Below the pieces are notes generated by a model, which was not told the DNA's origin, did not search any database, and saw only the letters and a list, made by a program, of their open reading frames with translations. Shown here one piece after another: positions 42,360 through 49,771 of a DNA stretch of 64,000 bases (within the stretch, counting starts at the first letter, position 1; each line of letters begins with the position of its first letter). The DNA is from Actinospineispora eucalypti (lineage in GTDB: Bacteria > Actinomycetota > Actinomycetes > Mycobacteriales > Pseudonocardiaceae), in the NCBI GenBank assembly GCA_014208095.1, contig JACHMT010000004.1:806001-870000 (forward strand). Reading direction: 5' to 3'. A program made the translations under genes and the position numbers.

Positions 42360-43637
42360 CTACTGGAAAACAGTGGGAATCGCGGGGTCGCCCTTGGACA
42401 GCTTGAGGCCTTCCCAGGGTACCGAGACCAGCGCCGCCCGCAGCCGTTCCCGGGACTGCTCCAGCGTCTCCAGGTCGGCCACCCGTTGTCCGCCGCGCAT
42501 CAGCGGCACCGGCAGCACCCGGTCGTGCGGGCCGGCGGGAAGGGGGGAGTCGGCCCGGTGGACCACTTCCTCCAGCGCCGTGCCGGTCGGCTTGTACCGG
42601 CGCATCGCGGACTTGCGGCCACCCCGGGACTCCTTGGCCGAGCTGCGCTTGGCCACCGGCCGACCGTCCACCTCGACCAGCTTGTAGACCATGCCGGCGG
42701 TGGGCGCCCCGGAGCCGGTGACCACCGACGTGCCCACGCCGTACGCGTCCACCGGCTCGGCCCGCAGTGCGGCGATGGCGTACTCGTCCAGGTCGCCGGA
42801 GAGCACGATCCGGGTGGCCCGCGCCCCCAGCGCGTCCAGCTGGTCGCGGGCCTGGCGGGCCAGCTCGCCGAGGTCGCCGGAGTCGATCCGTATCGCGCCC
42901 AGCTCGGTGCCGGCGGCGGCCACCGCGCGCTCGATGCCCCGGCGGATGTCGTAGGTGTCCACCAGCAGCGTAGTCTTGGTGCCGAGCGTGGCGACCTGGC
43001 TGGCGAACGCCACCTGCTCGTCGTCGTGCAGCAGGATGAACGCGTGCGCGGCCGTCCCGGCGGTCGGGATGCCGAACTGCCGGCTGGCCTCCAGGTTGGA
43101 CGTGGAGGCGAATCCGGCCAGGTAGGCGGCCCGCGCGCAGGCGACCGCGGCCCGCTCGTGGGTGCGCCGGGAACCCATCTCGATCAACGGCCGGCCGCCG
43201 GCGGCGGCCACCATGCGCGCGGCGGCCGAGGCGATCGCGCAGTCGTGGTTCAGCACGGACAGCGCCAGGGTCTCCAGCACCACGGCCTCGGCGAAGCTGC
43301 CGGTCACGGTGAGCACCGGGGAGCCGGGGAAGTACAGCTCGCCCTCGGGGTAGCCGTCGATGTCGCCGGCGAACCGGTAGTCGGCCAGCCAGTCCAGCGT
43401 GGTGGCGTCAACCACCCCGGTCTCGGCCAGCTGGGTCAGCTCGGCGTCGCCGAACCGGAACCTGGCCAGCTCGTCCAGCAGCCGGCCCAGTCCGGCCACC
43501 ACCCCGTAGCGGCGGCCGTCCGGCAGCCGCCGGGCGAACACCTCGAACACGCAACGCCGGCCGGCCGTGCCGTCCGCCAGCGCGGCGGCCAGCATGGTCA
43601 GCTCGTACCGGTCGGTGAGCAAGCTGGACGACGTCAT
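42360..43637 (-). CDS. pncB: Nicotinate phosphoribosyltransferase
   Basis: 425-aa enzyme making nicotinate mononucleotide from nicotinate and PRPP, the entry step of Preiss-Handler NAD salvage. Motifs: LTDRYELTMLAAALADG, the catalytic-histidine region ALSVLNHDCAIASAAARMV, MGSRRTHERAAVACARAAYL, GTAAHAFILLHDDE, IRIDSGDLGELARQ. The ATG at 43637 gives the canonical start; upstream extension would run into a hairpin repeat. Divergent from clpS, with that repeat between them. Confidence 0.95.
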   Translation of the reverse strand: MTSSSLLTDRYELTMLAAALADGTAGRRCVFEVFARRLPDGRRYGVVAGLGRLLDELARFRFGDAELTQLAETGVVDATTLDWLADYRFAGDIDGYPEGELYFPGSPVLTVTGSFAEAVVLETLALSVLNHDCAIASAAARMVAAAGGRPLIEMGSRRTHERAAVACARAAYLAGFASTSNLEASRQFGIPTAGTAAHAFILLHDDEQVAFASQVATLGTKTTLLVDTYDIRRGIERAVAAAGTELGAIRIDSGDLGELARQARDQLDALGARATRIVLSGDLDEYAIAALRAEPVDAYGVGTSVVTGSGAPTAGMVYKLVEVDGRPVAKRSSAKESRGGRKSAMRRYKPTGTALEEVVHRADSPLPAGPHDRVLPVPLMRGGQRVADLETLEQSRERLRAALVSVPWEGLKLSKGDPAIPTVFQ

Positions 43638-43649
43638 GGCGAAATCGTA

Positions 43650-43707
43650 GAGCGTGTCTTGTGGATCTATGCCGCGCAGCCGGCTGGATGATCCGCAAGA
43701 CACGCTC
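43650..43707. repeat. Family B MITE-like hairpin, short copy
   Basis: GAGCGTGTCTTGTGGAT (43650-43666) faces ATCCGCAAGACACGCTC (43691-43707) with one G-U mismatch, around a 24-base loop containing GCCGCGCAGCCGGCTGGATG. It lies in the gap between divergent pncB and clpS. A longer copy with the same ends is at 60126-60290. Confidence 0.75.
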
Positions 43708-43759
43708 TCATCAACGCCCGAAGATGCATCGGTCTTGCCGGAGCTGTCACCATAGATGC

Positions 43760-44044
43760 ATGGCCGCACCACTTCCGCTGCCCACCCACGAGGTGGAGGA
43801 GACCGGCGAGCTGGAGACGCCCTGGCAGACCATCGTGTGGAACGATCCGGTCAACCTGATGTCGTACGTCACCTTCGTGTTCCAGAAGCTGTTCGGCTAC
43901 GACCGGGAGAAGGCCACCAAGCTCATGCTGGACGTTCACCACAAAGGTCGCGCCACCGTCTCGTCCGGCTCCAAGGAGAAGGTCGAGGGCGACGTGGCGA
44001 AGCTGCACGCGGCCGGCCTCTGGGCCACCATGCAGAAAGCGTGA
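43760..44044 (+). CDS. clpS: ATP-dependent Clp protease adaptor ClpS
   Basis: 94-aa adaptor that delivers N-end-rule substrates to ClpAP/ClpCP. The core reads TPWQTIVWNDPVNLMSYVTF, VFQKLFGYDREKATKLMLDV and HHKGRATVSSGSKEKVEGDV. The substrate pocket residues (Asn-Asp after VW, and the Met and His that follow) are in place. The ATG at 43760 is the first in frame close to the fold. The stop overlaps the DUF2017 start by 4 bases, the usual actinobacterial pair. Confidence 0.95.
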   Translation: MAAPLPLPTHEVEETGELETPWQTIVWNDPVNLMSYVTFVFQKLFGYDREKATKLMLDVHHKGRATVSSGSKEKVEGDVAKLHAAGLWATMQKA

Positions 44045-44595
44045 ACGGCTGGCGGAGGACCGGGCGCGGCGCGAAGCTCCGGCTGGTCGGGGTGCTCGAC
44101 CAGCCGGAGGCGGCGCTGCTGCGCGGGCTGGTCGGGCAGATCCAGGTGATGCTGGCCGAGCGGACGGACAGCGCCCCGGAGGACGAGCTGGCCGAGCTGA
44201 CCGGCATCCAGGCCGGGCACACCCGCCCGCCGGAGGACTCCGTGCTGGCCCGGCTGCTGCCGGACTTCCACCGCGAGGACGCCGAGCTGGCCAGCATGTT
44301 GCGCGCCGCGCGGGAGCCGGAGCTGATCGCGGCCAAGACCGAGGCGGCCGACGTGGTGCTGGCCACCTGCCCGCCGGACGGCGGCCGGGCCGAGCTGACC
44401 GTGGACCAGGCGGATGCCTGGCTGGCCGCGCTCAACGACCTGCGCCTGGCCCTGGGCACCACCCTCGGGGTGAGCGAGGACATGCCCGAGGACCTGACCG
44501 ACTCGGACGAGACCCTGGCCGCCCACATGACCGTCTACCACTGGCTCACCTTCGTCCAGGACGCCCTGGTCCAAACCCGCGCCACCGCCCTCTGA
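44041..44595 (+). CDS. DUF2017 domain protein
   Basis: 184-aa mostly helical protein with motifs LVGVLDQPEAALLRGLVGQI, DSVLARLLPDFHREDAELAS and HMTVYHWLTFVQDALVQ. It nearly always follows clpS in actinobacteria (Rv1332 position), which suggests a role linked to the adaptor, but none is proven. The GTG start overlaps clpS. Its stop directly abuts the stop of the convergent oxidoreductase gene. Confidence 0.87.
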   Translation: MNGWRRTGRGAKLRLVGVLDQPEAALLRGLVGQIQVMLAERTDSAPEDELAELTGIQAGHTRPPEDSVLARLLPDFHREDAELASMLRAAREPELIAAKTEAADVVLATCPPDGGRAELTVDQADAWLAALNDLRLALGTTLGVSEDMPEDLTDSDETLAAHMTVYHWLTFVQDALVQTRATAL

Positions 44596-45576
44596 CTAGG
44601 GCAGCAGGATCAGGCGGCCTCGGAGGGGGCCTTCGGACAGGCGTTGGTGCGCGGCGGGCGCCTTGTCCAGCGGGAAGGTGTCGGCCACCCTGGGGGTGAG
44701 GCGGCCGGCCTCGACCAGCTTGGCCAGCTCGGCCAGGCGTTCGCCGTCGGCCCGGACGTACACGGTGCTCACCCGGATGCCGCGCAGCGCGGGCGGCGCG
44801 CCGCCGAGGACCACCGAGACGAACGCGCCCCCGCCGCGCACCGCGTCCAGTGCCCGGACGCCGACCACGGCGGCGTCCAGCACCCCGTCCACCCCGCCGG
44901 GGACCAGCGCCCGGGCGGCCGCGCCCAGCTCGGCCTCCCGGGGGACGAACCCGCTCGCGCCGAACCCGCGCACCAGCTCCTCGTCCGCCGCCGACGCGGA
45001 GCCGACCACCCGCAGCCCGGCCTCGCGCGCCAGCTCGACCGCGTACCCGCCGACCGCGCCGGCCGCCCCGGTGACCAGCACGGTCTGCCCGGCGGACAGG
45101 CCGAGCCGGTCCAGGGCCTGCGCGGCGGTGAGCGCGTTCAGCGGAAGGCTGGCCGCCGCCTCGAAGGGCACCCCGCGCGGCGCCGGAGCCACCGATGAGG
45201 CGTCCAGCACCAGGTACTCCGCGTAGCCGGCGGACGGCAGGTCCAACCGGTCGGACAGCCCGATCACCGGGTCGCCGACGGCGAACCCCTTGGTGCCGGC
45301 GGTGTTCCCGTCGGGCGCCCGACCCGGCGCGCCGGCTTCGCCGGCGCCGACCGCGTCCACCTCGCCGGCCACGTCCCAGCCCAGGCCGTACTGATCCCGG
45401 GCCGGCACCAACCCCACCTCGGTCGCCGCGCCGGACCGCACGAAGGCGTCCACCGGGTTCACCGCCGCCGCCCGCACCCGGATGCGCACCTGGCCGGGGC
45501 CGGGGGCCGGGATGGGCAGTTCGACCAGCTCGAGGGCCTCCGGACCACCGAAGGACCGGACCACGACCGCGCGCAT
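44596..45576 (-). CDS. NADPH:quinone oxidoreductase-like MDR protein
   Basis: 326-aa medium-chain reductase without catalytic zinc ligands. It starts MRAVVVRSFGGPEALELVEL and has YGLGWDVAGEVDAVG, the cofactor motif VLVTGAAGAVGGYAVELARE (about residue 155), and ADTFPLDKAPAAHQRLSEG at the end. It probably reduces quinones or enones with NADPH. AGGAGGAAAA precedes the ATG. Divergent from an HxlR regulator, the usual arrangement for electrophile-induced reductases. The pair interrupts the clpS-mec order known from mycobacteria. Confidence 0.88.
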   Translation of the reverse strand: MRAVVVRSFGGPEALELVELPIPAPGPGQVRIRVRAAAVNPVDAFVRSGAATEVGLVPARDQYGLGWDVAGEVDAVGAGEAGAPGRAPDGNTAGTKGFAVGDPVIGLSDRLDLPSAGYAEYLVLDASSVAPAPRGVPFEAAASLPLNALTAAQALDRLGLSAGQTVLVTGAAGAVGGYAVELAREAGLRVVGSASAADEELVRGFGASGFVPREAELGAAARALVPGGVDGVLDAAVVGVRALDAVRGGGAFVSVVLGGAPPALRGIRVSTVYVRADGERLAELAKLVEAGRLTPRVADTFPLDKAPAAHQRLSEGPLRGRLILLP

Positions 45577-45657
45577 TTTTCCTCCTACCGTCGGATTTTC
45601 TCCTCGGATCGGGAACATATGGACGCCCCGGGGGCCTTGGTAAGAACGCACCGGGAA

Positions 45658-45670
45658 GTGCGTAGCGCAC
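45658..45670. promoter_or_regulatory. Candidate HxlR operator
   Basis: GTGCG-TAG-CGCAC lies in the 108-base gap between the divergent reductase and HxlR genes, just before the HxlR ribosome site. Position and dyad symmetry fit autoregulation by the HxlR dimer. Confidence 0.4.
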
Positions 45671-45684
45671 GGGGAGGAGAGCGG

Positions 45685-46086
45685 ATGGCGACCCAGACGG
45701 CCGCCGAGCGGCGCCAGGCCAGGGCCGTGGCGCACCGCGAGTTCGTCCGCACCTGCCCCACCCAGCGGCTGCTCGACCGGATCGGCGACAAGTGGGTGAC
45801 CCTGGCGATCGCCGCGCTGCGGGACGGCCCCCGCCGGTACGGCGAGCTGGGCCGGGACCTGGCCGGGGCGAGCCAGAAGATGCTCACCCAGACGCTGCGC
45901 GCGCTGGAGCGGGACGGCCTGGTGGCCCGGGTGGTCACGCCGGCGGTCCCGGTGCGCGTGGAGTACCGGCTGACGCCGCTGGGGGAGTCACTGCTGCCCG
46001 TGGTGCACGCGATCAAGGGCTGGGCCGAGGCGCACATCGACGAGATCGACAACGCCCGCGCCGACTACGACCGCGCGGCGGTGTGA
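45685..46086 (+). CDS. HxlR family transcriptional regulator
   Basis: 133-aa winged-helix regulator. CPTQRLLDRIGDKWVTLAIA, LRDGPRRYGELGRDLAGASQ, KMLTQTLRALERDGLVARVV and VEYRLTPLGESLLPVVHAIK are the family signature. The cysteine at the start of the first block is the residue used for redox or aldehyde sensing in some relatives (YodB, HypR). The ATG at 45685 has GGGGAGGAG upstream. It probably controls the divergent reductase. Confidence 0.92.
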   Translation: MATQTAAERRQARAVAHREFVRTCPTQRLLDRIGDKWVTLAIAALRDGPRRYGELGRDLAGASQKMLTQTLRALERDGLVARVVTPAVPVRVEYRLTPLGESLLPVVHAIKGWAEAHIDEIDNARADYDRAAV

Positions 46087-46121
46087 CGAGAGTGGACATG
46101 CGCACCGGCAATGCCGCCCCG

Positions 46122-46127
46122 TACCCT
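46122..46127 (+). promoter_or_regulatory. -10 box TACCCT, leaderless start of mec
   Basis: TACCCT ends 6 nt before the GTG at 46134. No ribosome site precedes the GTG, and this start also matches the N-terminus of mycobacterial Mec (VLVIR). Confidence 0.5.
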
Positions 46128-46133
46128 GTTGGG

Positions 46134-46595
46134 GTGCTGGTGATCAGGAAGGATCTCGTCGACGAGATCGTGGCGCACGCCCAGCGGGACCACCCGCTCG
46201 AGGCGTGCGGGGTGATTGCCGGCCCGGAGGGTTCGGATCGGGCGGAGCGGTTCATCCCGATGCTCAACGCCGCCGGCTCGGAGACCTTCTACGAGTTCGA
46301 GTCGGGCGACCTGTTGCGCCTGTACCGGGACATGGACGGCCGGGACGAGGTGCCCGTGGTGATCTACCACTCGCACACCGCGACCGAGGCCTACCCTTCG
46401 CGCACGGACATCTCCTACGCGTCCGAGCCGGACGCCCACTACGTGCTGGTCTCGACCAGGGACGGGCAACCCGGGGATCCCGAGTTCCGGTCGTACCGCA
46501 TCGTGGACGGCGTGGTCACCGAGGAGCCGGTCGAAGTGGTGGAGAGCTACATGTTCTCCCACACCGGCGCCGATGACGTGCCCGACTGTCGTTGA
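46134..46595 (+). CDS. mec: Mec: JAMM/MPN+ hydrolase for CysO-cysteine
   Basis: 153-aa zinc peptidase that releases cysteine from the CysO-cysteine adduct. The full JAMM motif is present: Glu in HPLEACGVIAGPEGSD, then HSH-x7-S-x2-D in YHSHTATEAYPSRTDISY (about residues 78-92). The GTG at 46134 matches the mycobacterial start and follows a leaderless -10 box. It leads the mec-cysO-cysM unit, a cysteine route dedicated to oxidative stress in M. tuberculosis. Confidence 0.94.
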   Translation: MLVIRKDLVDEIVAHAQRDHPLEACGVIAGPEGSDRAERFIPMLNAAGSETFYEFESGDLLRLYRDMDGRDEVPVVIYHSHTATEAYPSRTDISYASEPDAHYVLVSTRDGQPGDPEFRSYRIVDGVVTEEPVEVVESYMFSHTGADDVPDCR

Positions 46596-46648
46596 GTTCC
46601 CGCGTTAGTCGCCAATCTCAGAAGTCGGCCGCATCACGAGGAGGACTC

Positions 46649-46921
46649 ATGGCCGTCACCGTTTCGATTCCCACCATCCTGCGCACGCACACCGGCGGCG
46701 AGAAGTCCGTCGAGGCCAAGGGCGCGACCGTGTCCGAGGTGATCACGGACCTGGACTCGCGGCACTCCGGCCTCGCGGCCCGGCTGGTCAAGGACGGGTC
46801 GCTGCACCGGTTCGTGAACATCTACGTGAACGACGAGGACGTGCGGTTCTCGGGTGGCCTCGAGGCCCCCATCGCCGACGGCGACTCGGTCACGATCCTG
46901 CCCGCCGTCGCCGGAGGCTGA
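46649..46921 (+). CDS. cysO: CysO sulfur-carrier protein
   Basis: 90-aa ubiquitin-like sulfur carrier (ThiS/MoaD fold) ending VTILPAVAGG. The terminal Gly-Gly is thiocarboxylated and its sulfur used by CysM. GAGGAGGAC gives a strong ribosome site. The gene sits between mec and cysM, exactly as in Rv1334-Rv1336. Confidence 0.96.
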   Translation: MAVTVSIPTILRTHTGGEKSVEAKGATVSEVITDLDSRHSGLAARLVKDGSLHRFVNIYVNDEDVRFSGGLEAPIADGDSVTILPAVAGG

Positions 46922-46933
46922 GGGGTAAGCCGC

Positions 46934-47884
46934 ATGGCGCGCTACGACTCGCTGTTGCAGGCCGTCGGGGACACCCCGCTGGTCGGGTTGCCGTCGTTCT
47001 CCCCGGCCGAGCACGTGCGGCTGTGGGCGAAGCTGGAGGACCGCAACCCGACCGGTTCCATCAAGGACCGCCCGGCGCTGGCCATGGTCGAGGCCGCCGA
47101 GCGGGACGGGCGGCTGCGGCCCGGCTGCACCATTCTCGAGCCGACCTCGGGCAACACCGGGATCTCGCTGGCCATGGCGGCCACCCTCAAGGGCTACAAG
47201 CTGGTCTGCGTGATGCCGGAGAACACCTCCGAGGAACGCCGCCAGCTGCTGCGCATGTACGGCGCGGAGATCATCTCCTCGCCGGCGGCCGGCGGTTCCA
47301 ACCAGGCGGTCGCGGTGGCCAAGAAGCTGGCGGCGGAGAACCCGGACTGGGTCATGCTGTACCAGTACGGCAACCCGGAGAACGCCCGGGCGCACTACCG
47401 CACCACCGGCCCGGAGATCCTGCGTGACCTGCCGACCGTGACCCACTTCGTGGCCGGCCTGGGCACCACGGGGACCTTGGTCGGCACCGGCCGCTACCTG
47501 CGCGAACACAAGCCGGACGTGCACATCGTGGCCGCCGAGCCCCGCTACGGGGAGCTGGTCTACGGGCTGCGCAACCTGGACGAGGGTTTCGTGCCGGAGC
47601 TGTACGACCCGGAGGTGCTGACCGGGCGCTACTCGGTGGGCAGCTTCGACGCGCTGCGCCGGACCCGGGAGCTGGTGCAGCGGGAGGGCATCTTCGCCGG
47701 CATCTCCACCGGTGGGGTGCTGCACGCCGCCCTGGCCATCGCGGAGAAGGCGGCCGGCGGGGCGGACCCGGCGGACATCGTGCTGGTGGTCGCCGACGCC
47801 GGCTGGAAGTACCTGTCCACCGGTGCCTACGCCGGTGACCTGGAGGAGAGCGCCACCGCGCTGGACGGCCAGCTCTGGGCGTGA
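46934..47884 (+). CDS. cysM: O-phosphoserine sulfhydrylase CysM
   Basis: 316-aa PLP enzyme of the cysteine synthase family. The PLP lysine is in DRNPTGSIKDRPALAM (about residue 44). Substrate loop EPTSGNTGISLAMAATLKGY; phosphate loop FVAGLGTTGTLVGTGRYLRE; C-terminal GVLHAALAIAEKAA. In M. tuberculosis this enzyme joins O-phosphoserine with CysO thiocarboxylate. serB and this operon share the phosphoserine pool. Ends 20 bases before a family C hairpin. Confidence 0.95.
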   Translation: MARYDSLLQAVGDTPLVGLPSFSPAEHVRLWAKLEDRNPTGSIKDRPALAMVEAAERDGRLRPGCTILEPTSGNTGISLAMAATLKGYKLVCVMPENTSEERRQLLRMYGAEIISSPAAGGSNQAVAVAKKLAAENPDWVMLYQYGNPENARAHYRTTGPEILRDLPTVTHFVAGLGTTGTLVGTGRYLREHKPDVHIVAAEPRYGELVYGLRNLDEGFVPELYDPEVLTGRYSVGSFDALRRTRELVQREGIFAGISTGGVLHAALAIAEKAAGGADPADIVLVVADAGWKYLSTGAYAGDLEESATALDGQLWA

Positions 47885-47904
47885 TCCGGTCGCGCCGTTC
47901 GGGG

Positions 47905-47974
47905 TTCATGGCCAGGTCGCGACCAGAGACCCTACCGGCCGGTAGAACGTCTCTCGCTGCTACTTGACCATGAA
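47905..47974. repeat. Family C hairpin between convergent genes, copy 2
   Basis: The left arm (47905-47930, TTCATGGCCAGGTCGCG...) and right arm (47949-47974, GTCTCTCGCTGCTACTTGAC...) are imperfect inverted copies. The tip is a perfect 14-bp palindrome, CTACCGGCCGGTAG (47932-47945). It lies between convergent cysM and the next gene; the right arm matches the hairpin at 39201-39224. Confidence 0.6.
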
Positions 47975-48004
47975 GCCTCCTGGGCGTGGCGCCTCGGACG
48001 ACGA

Positions 48005-48871
48005 TCACTCCGGCATGAGCGGCAGGTAGACGCCGACGTCCGGGCCGACCCGGCGTGACTCGGTGCCGGGAAGCGCCGGACCGCTCTCGGCGGCGGCCCG
48101 GGGCGGCAGGGCCTGCCACTCCCGGAGCGGGTCCTCGGCGCGCCCCGGCGCGGACGCCGGGGGTGTCGTCGACGCGGCTGGTGCGCAGCCGGAGCTGACC
48201 GTGCACCAGCCGGGCGGCCCGGCCGAGTCCGCCCCCGGCTCGGGGCTCGGGATGGACCACACCTCCTCGCGGGGAGCCGCCGAGCGGGTGAGTTCGAGCA
48301 GCTCGTCGAGGCCGGCGCGCAGCGTGACCAGTGCGGTGGCGTGCCTGGCCACCAGTTCGTCCAGGTCCGGCCAGTGCGCTTCGGCCACCCGCGCCCGGTC
48401 GGCCGCATCGATGTCCTCCAGTGCGGTCCTCGGGTTGGCGTATCCGCCGGTGGCCAGCGGGGCGGCCAGCCGAGCCAGCCGGGCGGTGAACTCGGCCAGC
48501 GACGCGTCGAGTCGTTCCGCGAGCTGGTCCAGAGTGTCCGCGCGGGCGCCGGCCCGGTCGGCCCGTGCGGCCGTCCGGGCGGCCAGCTCGCGGCCGTGCC
48601 GGTCGGCCTCGGTGCGGGTGAGCGAAACGAGCAGCTTCCCGGAGTGGCCGAGCGCCGCGGCCAGCCGGCGCCAACCGGTGGCGGCCCGGGCCAGCACGTC
48701 CGGGGCCAGCGCGCGCAGCGCGGCCAGCCGTTCCTCGTCGCCGGGCGACCACGGCGGTGGCGGGCAGCCGGGCGCCGCGCACGGGTGGTACGCCCAGCGC
48801 GCGTAGACCGGGCGCCACCGGCGCAACGCGGCCAGCACCGGTTCGGCGGCGGCCAGCGCGTCCGGTCCCAT
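48005..48871 (-). CDS. Hypothetical helical protein
   Basis: 288-aa frame with strong G/C third positions and no recognised family. The first 40 residues contain PVYARWAYHPCAAPGCPPPP, a possible Cys-rich patch. Residues about 50-200 are long Ala/Arg/Leu helices with a heptad-like pattern, and the C-terminal 90 residues are Pro/Ser/Ala-rich and probably disordered. No signal peptide or membrane helix. It sits alone between cysM (convergent) and an ABC transporter (divergent), in a spot where the mycobacterial order is interrupted. Confidence 0.55.
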   Translation of the reverse strand: MGPDALAAAEPVLAALRRWRPVYARWAYHPCAAPGCPPPPWSPGDEERLAALRALAPDVLARAATGWRRLAAALGHSGKLLVSLTRTEADRHGRELAARTAARADRAGARADTLDQLAERLDASLAEFTARLARLAAPLATGGYANPRTALEDIDAADRARVAEAHWPDLDELVARHATALVTLRAGLDELLELTRSAAPREEVWSIPSPEPGADSAGPPGWCTVSSGCAPAASTTPPASAPGRAEDPLREWQALPPRAAAESGPALPGTESRRVGPDVGVYLPLMPE

Positions 48872-48924
48872 CCGGCAACCGTGCCCGACGCCCCCACTCG
48901 GGTGGTTGCGGTCGGGTCAACTCC

Positions 48925-48938
48925 TGTGCGATCGCACA
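48925..48938. promoter_or_regulatory. Palindrome upstream of the ABC transporter operon
   Basis: TGTGCGATCGCACA is a perfect 14-bp palindrome, 80 bases before the ATPase start. AAATTC-N10-GAATTT follows at 48969-48990, overlapping a possible -10 (TAAATT). Either dyad could bind the regulator of the operon. TGTG...CACA ends recall CRP-type sites, but the spacing is two bases short. Confidence 0.45.
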
Positions 48939-49018
48939 CCCCCCTTCGCAGGACGGCCCTCGGGGTGTAAATTCTGCTGAGGTTGAATTTCAGCGAAGCC
49001 GCCGAGGAGGAACCGGTC

Positions 49019-49771
49019 ATGGCGCTCGCCATCGAAGCCCGCGACCTGAAGGTCGTCCTGGGCGGGCGGGAGATCCTGCACGGGATCACCTTCGAGGCCC
49101 CGGTCGGCAAGGTGACCGGGCTGCTGGGCCCCAGCGGCTGCGGCAAGACCACGCTGATGCGCTGCGTGGTCGGGGTGCAGCAGATCAGCTCCGGCGGCAT
49201 GGACGTGCTCGGCCAGCCGGCGGGGTCGCCGGTGCTGCGGCACCTGGTCGGGTACGTCACGCAGAACCCGTCGATCTACTCCGACCTCACCGTGCGGGAC
49301 AACGTGCGGTACTTCGCCGCCGTGCACGGCACCTCGCCGGCCGCCGCCGACCGGGCGCTGGCCGACGTGGCGCTGGCCGACCGGGCCGACCAGATGGTGC
49401 GCACGCTCTCCGGCGGGCAACGGGCGCGCGCCTCGCTGGCCTGCGCGCTGCTGTCCGCGCCCGAGCTGCTGGTGCTGGACGAGCCGACGGTCGGCCTCGA
49501 CCCGGTGCTGCGCCAGGACCTGTGGGTGCGCTTCCACGCGCTCGCCGAGGCGGGTACGACGCTGTTCGTGTCCAGCCACGTGATGGACGAGGCCGGCCGC
49601 TGTGACCGGCTGCTGATGATGCGCGACGGCCACCTGATCGCCGACGAGACACCGGGCGCGCTGCGGGCCGCCACCGGCACCGAAGACCTGGAGGAGGCAT
49701 TCCTGTGCTTGATTCGGCGCTCCGAACTCGGCGAACCGCTGCCCCAGAACCCGACACCCGCCCCGCGCTAG
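49019..49771 (+). CDS. ABC transporter ATP-binding protein (multidrug/ABC-2 type)
   Basis: 250-aa nucleotide-binding protein. Walker A GPSGCGKT (about residue 37), Q-loop YVTQNPSIYSDLTVRDN, signature LSGGQRARASLACALL, Walker B LLVLDEPTVGLDP, and H-loop FVSSHVMDEAGRCDRLLMM. It drives export through the permease encoded next, whose gene overlaps by 67 bases. GAGGAGGAA before the ATG. Closest in style to drug and lipid exporters of the DrrA class. Confidence 0.95.
   Translation: MALAIEARDLKVVLGGREILHGITFEAPVGKVTGLLGPSGCGKTTLMRCVVGVQQISSGGMDVLGQPAGSPVLRHLVGYVTQNPSIYSDLTVRDNVRYFAAVHGTSPAAADRALADVALADRADQMVRTLSGGQRARASLACALLSAPELLVLDEPTVGLDPVLRQDLWVRFHALAEAGTTLFVSSHVMDEAGRCDRLLMMRDGHLIADETPGALRAATGTEDLEEAFLCLIRRSELGEPLPQNPTPAPR

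Noticed and set aside
48063..48806. Plus-strand open frame of 247 codons over the hypothetical gene
   Set aside because: The minus-strand frame 48005-48871 has the G/C-rich third positions of real genes here; the plus frame is Ser/Ala/Arg-rich shadow sequence.
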